Of a stretch of DNA of 22,639 nucleotides, positions 1 to 6,412 are shown piece after piece. Below the pieces are notes generated by a model. That model ran no database searches. It was not told where the DNA came from and was given only the letters and a program-made list of their open reading frames with translations. Source of the stretch: an uncultured bacterium (GTDB lineage: Bacteria; Cyanobacteriota; Vampirovibrionia; Gastranaerophilales; Gastranaerophilaceae); NCBI GenBank assembly GCA_945833895.1, contig CAMAGQ010000009.1, forward strand, positions 1 to 22,639, written 5' to 3'. A program made the translations under genes and the position numbers. Position 1 is the stretch's first letter; each line of letters opens with the position of its first letter.

Positions 1-416
1 GCTTCTGATGCTCCTGCGATAGCGTTTTGGAAACCTTGTTCAATACCTGCAGGACAGTCAACCAAAATGAAATCGAAATCTTTTTGAAGTTTTTCGCAAA
101 TTTCTTTTAGTTGTTCTTCTGTGATAGCGGTCTTGTCACGGGTTTGAGCCGCAGCAAGAAGGCAAAGATTCGGATTTTTCTTATCTTTTACCAGTGCTTG
201 TTTAAGTTTGCAACGTTTTTCAACGACGTCAACAATTGTATAAACAATTCTGTTTTCAAGTCCTAATAACAGGTCTAAATTTCTCAATCCAAGGTCGGTA
301 TCAATCATAACGACCTTATTTCCAGCTCTGGCAAGAGCCGTTCCGATATTTGCGTTAGTGGTTGTTTTACCAACTCCGCCTTTTCCGGATGTAATAACTA
401 TTACTCTACCAGTCAT
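1..416 (-). CDS. minD: Septum site-determining ATPase MinD (partial, C-terminus off the left edge)
   Basis: About 138 N-terminal residues are present; the rest lies beyond base 1. The protein begins MTGRVIVITSGKGGVGKT, which contains the deviant Walker A motif KGGVGKT of the MinD/ParA family. Further in are MIDTDLGLRNLDLLLG (the usual MinD switch region), a KCNLKQAL-like stretch, and ILVDCPAGIEQGF, the switch II region with the DxPAG motif typical of MinD. MinD is a membrane-associated ATPase that recruits MinC and positions the division septum by blocking FtsZ rings at the poles. The start is set by an AGGAG Shine-Dalgarno that overlaps the minC stop codon, only 10 bases upstream, so the two are translationally close and co-transcribed. 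minE would be expected just past the left edge but cannot be seen. Confidence 0.96.
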   Translation of the reverse strand, partial: MTGRVIVITSGKGGVGKTTTNANIGTALARAGNKVVMIDTDLGLRNLDLLLGLENRIVYTIVDVVEKRCKLKQALVKDKKNPNLCLLAAAQTRDKTAITEEQLKEICEKLQKDFDFILVDCPAGIEQGFQNAIAGASE

Positions 417-426
417 TTATATCTCC

Positions 427-1341
427 TTAATTTTCTTCATGTATTTTTTTGATTACGATGCTTCCTTTGTATGTGAATGCTTCTTCAGGTGTGTATTCAC
501 AAGATTTTTGAATATATGGAAGGTTGACCGTATCCGGACGTCTTGCAAAAACATTACCAATTCTGATTTGAACAGGGTTAAGTTTTAACGCTCTAATTCT
601 TGCATAATTGTTGCCATCCGAACCCGCGTGTGCAATACCGCCAAGTATTCCCCATACCGTAATATCGCCTTTTGCAATTATTTCAGCCCCTGGGTTAACA
701 TCACCGATAACGATAATATTTCCGTCAGAAGAGATGCTTTGTCCTGAACGTATTGTTTTTCTCAAGTATAAAGTCGGAAGTTTTTCGGCTTCGGCTTTTT
801 TCTCTGCAATTTCTTCATCAGTGTCTTCCAAGATTTCCTGAGCAATAACATCATCAGCGATAGTATCGCATTTTACTATCGGTGAAATATCGTCATCATC
901 TTTTTGAACTTCATCGGACTCTTTGTTATCTACTGTTGCTTGAGGAATTTCATCACTCAAAACTTTAGTATCGTTATCGCCACCGAAAATACTGTCTAAT
1001 GCTTCTGTTACATCATCTTGAGGTGCTTTTTCTTCAAAAACAGGAGCTTCAACGGTTTCTGTAAAATCAGAAATTTTCAATTCCATTGCAGATGCGGATT
1101 CAAGTGTTACCGCTGAACTTGTACTGATAAACGCTAATTGAGAATCCATAACTTCAACGAGTGATTTTATGCTTTTTAATTCGGCTTGAGATAAATCAAC
1201 AGAACCGAGTTTCAAACACAGATGCTTGCCTTTTGCTTCAGGCATGTCGAGTATTCTTGATAACTCATAAATAATTTCCGAGGTTTTCTTTGCTGTGGTT
1301 AAGTCAACAATAAACCCGTTTTCTACATATCCCTTATCCAT
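427..1341 (-). CDS. minC: Septum site-determining protein MinC with long acidic linker
   Basis: This 304-residue FtsZ-assembly inhibitor is delivered to the membrane by MinD. Residues 1-90 form an N-terminal MinC-like domain. Residues 191-300 form the C-terminal right-handed beta-helix that dimerises and binds MinD: it contains the RSGQ motif at 198-201, IVIGDVNPGAEI at 210-221 and WGILGGIAHAG at 230-240, all typical of MinC_C. Between them, about residues 92-188, lies an unusually long, strongly acidic linker with many Asp and Glu runs; MinC proteins are usually about 220-270 residues with a short linker. The start has a good Shine-Dalgarno (AAAGGG, 5 bases upstream). minD follows after 10 bases. 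A weak promoter candidate lies in the 87-base gap upstream, so minCD may also be read from the gene before it. Identity is secure; the N-domain is assigned mostly by position. Confidence 0.95.
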   Translation of the reverse strand: MDKGYVENGFIVDLTTAKKTSEIIYELSRILDMPEAKGKHLCLKLGSVDLSQAELKSIKSLVEVMDSQLAFISTSSAVTLESASAMELKISDFTETVEAPVFEEKAPQDDVTEALDSIFGGDNDTKVLSDEIPQATVDNKESDEVQKDDDDISPIVKCDTIADDVIAQEILEDTDEEIAEKKAEAEKLPTLYLRKTIRSGQSISSDGNIIVIGDVNPGAEIIAKGDITVWGILGGIAHAGSDGNNYARIRALKLNPVQIRIGNVFARRPDTVNLPYIQKSCEYTPEEAFTYKGSIVIKKIHEEN

Positions 1342-1372
1342 TTTACCCTTTCCTAAAATCGGTTACATAGAT

Positions 1373-1401
1373 AAGTTACACGAAACAAATAATTACTTCA
1401 A
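1373..1401 (-). promoter_or_regulatory. Possible sigma70-type promoter for minCD
   Basis: On the minus strand TTGAAG (1396-1401) and TAACTT (1373-1378) are separated by 17 bases, upstream of the minC start at 1341. The match is modest and the region is AT-rich, so this is a candidate only. Confidence 0.3.
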
Positions 1402-1428
1402 GAAATGTTGCGAATTTGTAATTAAATG

Positions 1429-2190
1429 TTACGCAAGGTAATGTCGAACATTTGAGTTATACATTTCTCTTACTTTCGGTGCCCAACTTGCATCGCAATA
1501 GTGACGACCTATAGCATCAAGGTTTGCAAAGTCTACGTTTTTAACATCTGAAAATCTTTGAGAATAACTTGCGAGGTTTTTAATCATTGCTTCCAATCCT
1601 TTTTCAGTTGTTGAAAAATACCCAAAGCCATTTGCATTTGCTCCTAAGTCGCCAGTCTTACGTAATCCGCCAAAGTTATTATGGTAAGCAAGATTACTTG
1701 TACCCCAGCCTGATTCTAATCCTATAATTGAGGCTACTAAAGCCGGATCGACACCGTATTTTCTGCAAAGTCTTGTTACAAGGGCTTCTTTTCCTGCTAA
1801 TGCACCTTTGAATAACCCGGGTTTTAAGTCTGAGTCTGTATCTTGAATATTGAAAGATGATGATGTATTTTGTCTTGGATTTGTCCAAATGCTGCTATTA
1901 TTAGTGTTTATATTGCCTGTATTAAATGTTCCGAATGTATTCTGCCTGCTTGCTGCGAGTGCTGCATTTGCTTTTGCTTGTGCTGCCATCTGGGCTGCCA
2001 TTTGTGCTTTCATTGTATTCATCTGCGCATTCATTTGTTGATATTGCGCACCCATGATTGCTGCCGTTCTTTGCATGTTTGTAATAAAGGGGTTTCCTGC
2101 AATAAGATTGTTTTGAGCAGGCATTGTCGTTCCTGTCCCGAAACTTCCTGTATTTAATGCTATATTTCTATAACTTGTGTCTATTGTCAT
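1429..2190 (-). CDS. Glucosaminidase-domain (GH73-like) peptidoglycan hydrolase without a signal peptide
   Basis: This 253-residue protein ends in a lysozyme-fold glucosaminidase-like domain (about residues 128-253). Visible motifs are GLESGWGTS at 157-165, where Glu159 is the probable catalytic acid, then NNFGGLRKTG at 171-180, GYFSTTEKGLEAM at 190-202 and HYCDASWAPKV near the end. This matches the FlgJ/N-acetylglucosaminidase group, which cuts the glycan strands of peptidoglycan. The N-terminal half is low complexity: residues 38-82 are rich in Gln, Met and Ala with repeated AQM units and probably form a helix, followed by an Asn/Thr/Ser-rich stretch to about residue 120. No signal peptide or membrane segment is seen, so export would need another route such as a flagellar or type-specific system. 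It is upstream of minC on the same strand, which suggests a cell-wall or division role. Domain assignment is good; exact bond specificity is not. Confidence 0.8.
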   Translation of the reverse strand: MTIDTSYRNIALNTGSFGTGTTMPAQNNLIAGNPFITNMQRTAAIMGAQYQQMNAQMNTMKAQMAAQMAAQAKANAALAASRQNTFGTFNTGNINTNNSSIWTNPRQNTSSSFNIQDTDSDLKPGLFKGALAGKEALVTRLCRKYGVDPALVASIIGLESGWGTSNLAYHNNFGGLRKTGDLGANANGFGYFSTTEKGLEAMIKNLASYSQRFSDVKNVDFANLDAIGRHYCDASWAPKVREMYNSNVRHYLA

Positions 2191-2245
2191 CTCTTAAAAT
2201 TCCCCTTATATATATAAAGTATTTCATTGTATAAAAATTGCATAA

Positions 2246-2273
2246 ATTTTATACTAATGTTAACAATTGTTAA
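2246..2273 (-). promoter_or_regulatory. Candidate promoter for the glucosaminidase gene
   Basis: On the minus strand TTAACA (2268-2273) and TAAAAT (2246-2251) are 16 bases apart, about 55 bases upstream of the start codon at 2190. Its -35 box is one half of the palindrome at 2260-2273. Confidence 0.4.
2260..2273. repeat. Perfect 14-bp palindrome in divergent promoter region (candidate operator)
   Basis: TTAACAATTGTTAA reads the same on both strands. It lies between the divergent glucosaminidase and Nudix-regulator genes. One half gives TTAACA, a -35-like box, for the plus-strand promoter and the other half gives the same box for the minus-strand promoter. A dimeric regulator bound here could block both promoters. 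The neighbouring Nudix/winged-helix protein is an obvious candidate, but that is inference. Confidence 0.5.
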
Positions 2274-2288
2274 TAATCTTGTTATAAA
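2260..2288 (+). promoter_or_regulatory. Candidate promoter for the Nudix regulator-secG operon
   Basis: TTAACA (2260-2265) and TATAAA (2283-2288) are separated by exactly 17 bases, about 60 bases upstream of the start at 2349. The -35 box is inside the palindrome at 2260-2273. Confidence 0.5.
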
Positions 2289-2348
2289 CAAATGGAGAAT
2301 GTTATGTTTTTATTATATGATTGAAGGAGATAAGGAAAAGTTAGGAAA

Positions 2349-3029
2349 ATGTTTAATGTAACAAAAACCCACGAGATTACTGTCGACGTTGTAATTTTGA
2401 CAATTAAGAACAATAATATTCAAGTATTGCTGGTAAAACGTACTACCGAACCTTTTAAAGGGAGATGGGCTATTCCGGGAGGTTATATAAGACTTTCCGA
2501 GAATTTGGATGATGCGGCTTTGCGAGTCCTGAAAGAAAAAACAGAAGTTGATAATATCTATCTGGAACAGTTATATACATTTGGCGACCCGCTTCGTCAC
2601 CCTAATGCACGTGTTATTACCTGTGCGTATTTTGCTCTTGTCCGTGATGATGATTTGAGTATTACATCAACTCCGGAACTTGGTTGGCATAAGGTTAATG
2701 ACTTGCCATCTCTTGCTTATGACCACAAAGAGATTATTCAGTATTCCTTGAAAAGAACTCGTGAAAGATTAGAGTTGTGTCCTGTTGCTTATCAACTGTT
2801 ACCTGAAAAATTCACGCTGACTGAAATGCAAAAAGCGTACGAATTGATTATGGGTAAAAGCCTTGATAAACGTAATTTCAGAAAGAAAGCACTTGCAACA
2901 GAAGGTCTAATTGAACTTGAAGAATACACAAAATCGTCTTCAAAACGCCCTGCAAGGCTATATGCTTTTGAAAATATTGAGTTAAACTCAAAAAGGGCTC
3001 ATTTTATCAAAAAGGAGAAAAATAAATAA
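2349..3029 (+). CDS. NrtR-like transcriptional regulator: degenerate Nudix domain plus winged helix
   Basis: This 226-residue protein has an N-terminal Nudix fold (about 8-140) and a C-terminal winged-helix region (about 150-215, FTLTEMQKAYELIMG then a FRKKALATEGLIEL recognition area). That layout is the NrtR/AraR type of regulator, in which the Nudix domain senses a ligand such as ADP-ribose or a sugar. The Nudix box GX5EX7REUXEEXGU is eroded: Gly45, Glu51, Arg59 and Glu63 are kept, but the other two metal-binding Glu positions are Val60 and Lys64, and the late Gly is Glu66. Hydrolysis is therefore unlikely and a sensor role more likely. The ligand cannot be read from sequence, and no NAD biosynthesis gene is nearby. 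Its TAA overlaps the secG ATG by one base (TAATG), so the two are co-translated. A purine-rich Shine-Dalgarno precedes the start. Confidence 0.82.
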   Translation: MFNVTKTHEITVDVVILTIKNNNIQVLLVKRTTEPFKGRWAIPGGYIRLSENLDDAALRVLKEKTEVDNIYLEQLYTFGDPLRHPNARVITCAYFALVRDDDLSITSTPELGWHKVNDLPSLAYDHKEIIQYSLKRTRERLELCPVAYQLLPEKFTLTEMQKAYELIMGKSLDKRNFRKKALATEGLIELEEYTKSSSKRPARLYAFENIELNSKRAHFIKKEKNK

Positions 3030-3253
3030 TGGTAAATTTTTTATGGATAACAGGAACTGTCGCTTCGGTTCTTTTAATAGTTTTGATTTTACTCCACTCT
3101 CCGAAAGGTGATGGAATTGGTGCTATTGGCGGTGCATCTCAAATGTTCGCATCCCAAAAAAGTGCAGAAAAAGGGTTAAACAAACTGACAGGAATTGTTT
3201 GTTTAGTTTTTCTTATTTGTGAATTTCTTATTGGTTTTGGAATTGTAAAATAA
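3029..3253 (+). CDS. secG: Protein translocase subunit SecG
   Basis: This 74-residue inner-membrane protein has two hydrophobic helices, about residues 4-22 and 54-72. The loop between them carries HSPKGDGIGAIGG followed by a Gln/Phe/Ser stretch and EKGLNKLTG, a pattern characteristic of SecG. SecG associates with SecYE and helps SecA-driven export. Length is normal for the family. The start codon overlaps the stop of the upstream Nudix regulator, and AGGAG lies 11 bases before it. A strong terminator follows, so this is the end of a two-gene operon. Confidence 0.92.
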   Translation: MVNFLWITGTVASVLLIVLILLHSPKGDGIGAIGGASQMFASQKSAEKGLNKLTGIVCLVFLICEFLIGFGIVK

Positions 3254-3280
3254 GAAGTAAAATTTTGAACGATTTTAACA

Positions 3281-3320
3281 GACTGCCTCACCCTTTTGTG
3301 TGAGGTAGTTTGATTTTTTA
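3281..3320 (+). terminator. Rho-independent terminator after secG
   Basis: ACTGCCTCAC (3282-3291) pairs with GTGAGGTAGT (3300-3309) around an 8-base loop, with one G-T wobble, and is followed by a T-rich run ending GATTTTTTA. Confidence 0.85.
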
Positions 3321-3347
3321 GAGGAAATCTTAGTAGAAAGAGTTATT

Positions 3348-4055
3348 ATGAAAATATTAGTTACAGGTGCTTCAAAAGGTATAGGTAAAGCGATTGCTCA
3401 ATGTATGAAATCTGTCGGAGAAGTTTACGTTACGGCAAGAAATGAAAAATTGTTAAAAGAAATCGATTGCAGCGGGTATTTTGTTTGTGATTTGGCAAAT
3501 GAAGAAGATTTGATAAAGTTAGGCGATTTTATCAAAGAAAAAGAGATTGACATTTTGGTGAATAATGCGGGTGAATATATATACAATCCGTTAGAAAAAG
3601 TTGAAATTTTCGACTTAAATCATATTATTGCGGTGAATTTGAAAGCCCCTGTTTATCTTTCATCCTGTGCAGTTCCTTATATGAAAAGAAATAAATTTGG
3701 CAGGATTGTAAATATCGGTTCAATTTCAGGTGTAATGGGCGAGGCTTATGCACCGCTTTATTCCTCTACAAAAGCAGGGTTAATCGGGTTTGCTAAATCG
3801 GCAGGGTTAGAACTTGCGGAGTTTGGAATTACCGTAAACACAATAAATCCGGGGTGGGTCGATACTGAACTCGGTAAATCTTCAATTGAAGACAGCGAGT
3901 TTACGGAGGATGAAATACTTGAGTGTGTTCCGCAAAAAAGATATGTCAAACCCGAGGAAGTGGCAGAACTTGTAAAATATCTGGTAAGCGATAGTGCTAA
4001 AGGTATTACAGGACAGTCGATTAACCTGTGTGCGGGTTTATCTGTCGGAATTTAG
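3348..4055 (+). CDS. Short-chain dehydrogenase/reductase (FabG-like SDR)
   Basis: This 235-residue classical SDR uses NAD(P)H to interconvert a carbonyl and an alcohol in the cytoplasm. The cofactor motif TGASKGIG is at residues 6-13 and NNAG at 72-75. The catalytic Ser is Ser125 within NIGSISG, and the YxxxK pair is Tyr138 and Lys142 in YSSTK. PGWVDTELG at 168-176 matches the usual PG motif after the active site. Length is typical. It resembles 3-oxoacyl-ACP reductase (FabG), but no fatty-acid genes are adjacent and many SDRs share these motifs, so substrate is open. It stands alone: a terminator precedes it and a new promoter follows it. The Shine-Dalgarno is weak (GAAAG, 7 bases upstream). 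Confidence 0.9.
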   Translation: MKILVTGASKGIGKAIAQCMKSVGEVYVTARNEKLLKEIDCSGYFVCDLANEEDLIKLGDFIKEKEIDILVNNAGEYIYNPLEKVEIFDLNHIIAVNLKAPVYLSSCAVPYMKRNKFGRIVNIGSISGVMGEAYAPLYSSTKAGLIGFAKSAGLELAEFGITVNTINPGWVDTELGKSSIEDSEFTEDEILECVPQKRYVKPEEVAELVKYLVSDSAKGITGQSINLCAGLSVGI

Positions 4056-4077
4056 GCATTCTTTAAATTTTTAATTT

Positions 4078-4106
4078 TTGTAACAAATAGGCAATTATTC
4101 TATAAA
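4078..4106 (+). promoter_or_regulatory. Promoter for the KMP-repeat membrane protein
   Basis: TTGTAA (4078-4083) and TATAAA (4101-4106) are separated by 17 bases, 45 bases upstream of the start codon at 4151, with AAGGA as Shine-Dalgarno. Confidence 0.6.
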
Positions 4107-4150
4107 AAAATACTTTATATACATGTAGGAAAAGTAAAGGAAATTTTTAT

Positions 4151-4648
4151 ATGAATTCAGATTGGAGTTATGCAATTGATATGTGTGCCGCACATGGTAT
4201 TATTGACTATGATGCTGCCGCTGATATCGTTGGGCAAAAGCCAAGATTTGTAGGCAACCCGAAGATGGCGGAAATTCCGCCGCTTGCTCCGCAGTATCTT
4301 CCTAAAGATACAAAAATGCAAGACCCGCTTGAAACTGATGAGTTTGTTAAACCTAATGACAATCTCGTTCAAAATCCTAAGTGGAAACAATTACTGATGG
4401 GCGGTATTGCTATAGCGGGAATTGGTGCAGGTATTGCTGCATTAATCGCTTCTAAAGGTAAATTTAAACTTCCTAAACTTAATATGAAAATGCCTTCGTT
4501 TAAAATGCCTAAAATAAAAATGCCAAAGTTTAAGATGCCGAATTGGTCAGGCGTAAAAACAAGCGTTGTAAACGGAGCAAAAACAGTTCTAAATTATATC
4601 AAAAAACCATTTGTATATCTTGCAAACTTGATTAAACGAAAACCATAA
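4151..4648 (+). CDS. Unrecognised single-pass membrane protein with Lys-Met-Pro pentapeptide repeats
   Basis: I do not recognise this 165-residue protein. Residues 1-75 are soluble, mildly acidic and Pro-rich in the middle. Residues 81-100 form one hydrophobic Gly/Ala/Ile helix. Immediately after it, residues 106-132 carry five K-[LM]-P-x-[aromatic or aliphatic] pentads: KLPKL, KMPSF, KMPKI, KMPKF and KMPNW, with two extra residues after the first. The remaining tail, to residue 165, is basic and contains two more amphipathic stretches. The strong positive charge beside the helix suggests, by the positive-inside rule, that the tail faces the cytoplasm, where it could bind lipid head groups or nucleic acid; this is inference. 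It has its own promoter and a terminator, so it is probably expressed alone. The alternating Lys and hydrophobic pattern has diverged codons, so it is not a recent DNA slippage product. Confidence 0.75.
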   Translation: MNSDWSYAIDMCAAHGIIDYDAAADIVGQKPRFVGNPKMAEIPPLAPQYLPKDTKMQDPLETDEFVKPNDNLVQNPKWKQLLMGGIAIAGIGAGIAALIASKGKFKLPKLNMKMPSFKMPKIKMPKFKMPNWSGVKTSVVNGAKTVLNYIKKPFVYLANLIKRKP

Positions 4649-4678
4649 ATATTCAATCTCCTTTCTAAAGAACAAAAA

Positions 4679-4716
4679 AGTCAGTAAGTTTCCCCCTTAC
4701 TGACTTCCTTTTTTAT
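4679..4716. terminator. Bidirectional rho-independent terminator
   Basis: AGTCAGTAAG (4679-4688) and CTTACTGACT (4696-4705) form a perfect 10-bp stem with a 7-base loop. A T-rich run follows on the plus strand and an A run precedes it, giving T's on the minus strand. It ends both the gene at 4151-4648 and the convergent hydrogenase gene. Confidence 0.9.
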
Positions 4717-4727
4717 TTTAAATTTCC

Positions 4728-6194
4728 TTATTCAGGAATTTTAGCATCTTTGATTGCAGGGCTTTCTTCAACGTAGCCTGTCAATTGTCTTAAGGCAGGT
4801 TTGTATGCGTTAATTGTTGCCGAACCGCCAAGACATCCGCCCGGACAAGCCATTACCTCAATAAGATTGCCAAGGTCGCAAGTTCCTGATTTTGCGAATT
4901 TTTTCAAATCTCTTATTGATTGTTTGTCCAATCCGTTGATTACGTATGCGTTTGCTTTTTCGCCATCATCAAGCATTGCGTTTACCGCTCCCGCAACTCC
5001 GCCGGTTACTGCAAAATTTCTTGCTTCTGCTGCTGATTCTTTTCTGAATTCCGATTCATCAAGTTCGTTAACCTTAATATCAAGTGCTGTGAACCATGCG
5101 GCAAGTTCTTCGTAATTAACGATGTAGTCAATTTTCGGATTTTGGAAAGCTTCACGTCTTTTTGCGACACAAGGGCTGAAAAATACCGTAATTGCATCAG
5201 GATTTTCTTTTTTAACAAGTTCTGCCGTGTAATACGCAGGAGTTTTTGTTTCTGAACGGAACTGCTTAAGTTCTGTGATATGCTTGTCTACAAGTTCGTT
5301 ATAACCTGCACAGCAAGATGTTGTCATAAACGGTTCGCCTTTTTCCATTCTTTCTTTGAACTCGTTTGCTTCGTTTCTTGTAGTTATTTCTGCACCTTCT
5401 GCAACTTCCACAACATCACTGAAACCAAGGTCTAAAATCGCCTGTCTTAACTGTTTCGGTTTGCAAGGTAACTGACCGAATATTGCTGGGGCAACCATTG
5501 CAACGAGTTTTTTGCCAGATTTTACAGCCTTTAAGATATCGATAATCTGGCTTTTTTCGTGAACTGCACCGAACGGGCAGACACTTACGCATTTTCCGCA
5601 AGAAATACATTTTTCAAAATCAATACGAGCAAGTCCGTCATCGTCTTTTGCAATAGCACCTACAGGGCATGCGTTTTCACAAGGTACGATAATTCTTGCG
5701 ATTGCCTGATAAGGGCAAACCTGAGCACACATTCCGCAGTTTTTACATTTTGATTGGTCAATAACTGACTTTCCGTTTTGAACATGAATTGCTCCAAATT
5801 TACAGGTTTGTTCGCAAGGTCTTGCAACACAACCCTGACAAAGGTCAGTTACGTATATTCTTGACGGAACACAGCCTTTGCACGCTGTTTGTAATACTGT
5901 CAGCGGATTTTTTTCAAGTTCAGTTCTTTCACTTGCTCTGTGTGCCAAAGTTGATAACAATTCGCTGTCATCAGCATCTTCAATTGATAAGCCTAATCCT
6001 GCGATTGCTCTGTCCCTTAAGATTGCACGTTCCTTGTGAATACAGCATCTGTACGGAACTTCGCTCCCTTTCGGACGCATATCGTAAGGAATTAAGCGAG
6101 TTTCTTCTTCAAAGTTATCTCCAAGATACGCTTTTATTAGTCTTACTAAAATCTCTTTCTTTAACTGTGATGTTTGTCTTGCACTTTCTGCCAT
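4728..6194 (-). CDS. Monomeric [FeFe] hydrogenase, group B-like
   Basis: This enzyme reduces protons to H2, or the reverse, probably with ferredoxin as partner, as in fermentative anaerobes. Residue numbers count from the upstream Met at 6209. The N-terminal part has RCCIHKERAI (54-63) and a Cys-rich stretch, then ferredoxin-type CxxCxxCxxxCP clusters at 155-165 and 201-211, plus further Cys at 110-136 and 177-181. The H-cluster domain has TSCCAGY at 297-303 (Cys299 proton-transfer position, Cys300 ligand), SPCVAK at 345-350 (Cys347) and VMACPGGCLGG at 452-462 (Cys455, Cys459). All cluster Cys are present. The extra N-terminal Cys domain and RCC motif fit the group B1/B3 family rather than NADH-linked HydABC; there are no partner subunits or HydEFG maturases here. 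I chose the Met at 6194 because GAGG lies 9 bases before it, while the Met at 6209 has no Shine-Dalgarno. The usual Pro after the L1 Cys pair is Ala. Confidence 0.9.
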   Translation of the reverse strand: MAESARQTSQLKKEILVRLIKAYLGDNFEEETRLIPYDMRPKGSEVPYRCCIHKERAILRDRAIAGLGLSIEDADDSELLSTLAHRASERTELEKNPLTVLQTACKGCVPSRIYVTDLCQGCVARPCEQTCKFGAIHVQNGKSVIDQSKCKNCGMCAQVCPYQAIARIIVPCENACPVGAIAKDDDGLARIDFEKCISCGKCVSVCPFGAVHEKSQIIDILKAVKSGKKLVAMVAPAIFGQLPCKPKQLRQAILDLGFSDVVEVAEGAEITTRNEANEFKERMEKGEPFMTTSCCAGYNELVDKHITELKQFRSETKTPAYYTAELVKKENPDAITVFFSPCVAKRREAFQNPKIDYIVNYEELAAWFTALDIKVNELDESEFRKESAAEARNFAVTGGVAGAVNAMLDDGEKANAYVINGLDKQSIRDLKKFAKSGTCDLGNLIEVMACPGGCLGGSATINAYKPALRQLTGYVEESPAIKDAKIPE

Positions 6195-6267
6195 GCTTTC
6201 TAACCTCATACTTTTACTATTTATATACTCTACTAACTATTTATATATTATTATTTTTGCATAAAAA

Positions 6268-6282
6268 CATTGATTTTCAATG
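6268..6282. repeat. Short perfect inverted repeat between hydrogenase and gyrB genes
   Basis: CATTGA and TCAATG flank three T's. It lies 74 bases upstream of the hydrogenase start, a position where a regulator could act. No promoter boxes with good spacing were found next to it for the hydrogenase, so function is uncertain. Confidence 0.35.
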
Positions 6283-6351
6283 AGGAGAGAGTTTTAGTCT
6301 TTTAAATTTTACCAATAATCTTTACGTGCTGTAAAATTAAGTAAATAAATT

Positions 6352-6379
6352 TTGCATAAGAGTTCTTTTATGCTATACT
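6352..6379 (+). promoter_or_regulatory. gyrB promoter with inverted repeat in the spacer
   Basis: TTGCAT (6352-6357) and TATACT (6374-6379) are 16 bases apart. An inverted repeat, GCATAA (6354-6359) and TTATGC (6368-6373), fills the space between and overlaps the -35 box, a place where a repressor or a supercoiling-sensitive structure could act. Confidence 0.6.
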
Positions 6380-6412
6380 AATACTATATTTCAGTAGATT
6401 AGGGAGATGAGT

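Noticed and set aside
358..588. Plus-strand open frame opposite minD and minC
   Set aside because: It overlaps two certain genes on the other strand, crosses their junction, and has no Shine-Dalgarno or family motif.
4466..4546. Short tandem DNA repeat (microsatellite-like)
   Set aside because: The repeat is at protein level; codons differ between pentads, so it is not recent replication slippage.
4728..6194. NADH-linked or electron-bifurcating HydA subunit, or a non-hydrogenase NarF/Nar1-like protein
   Set aside because: All H-cluster Cys are present, the RCC motif and extra N-terminal Cys fit the monomeric group B type, and there are no HydB/HydC neighbours.
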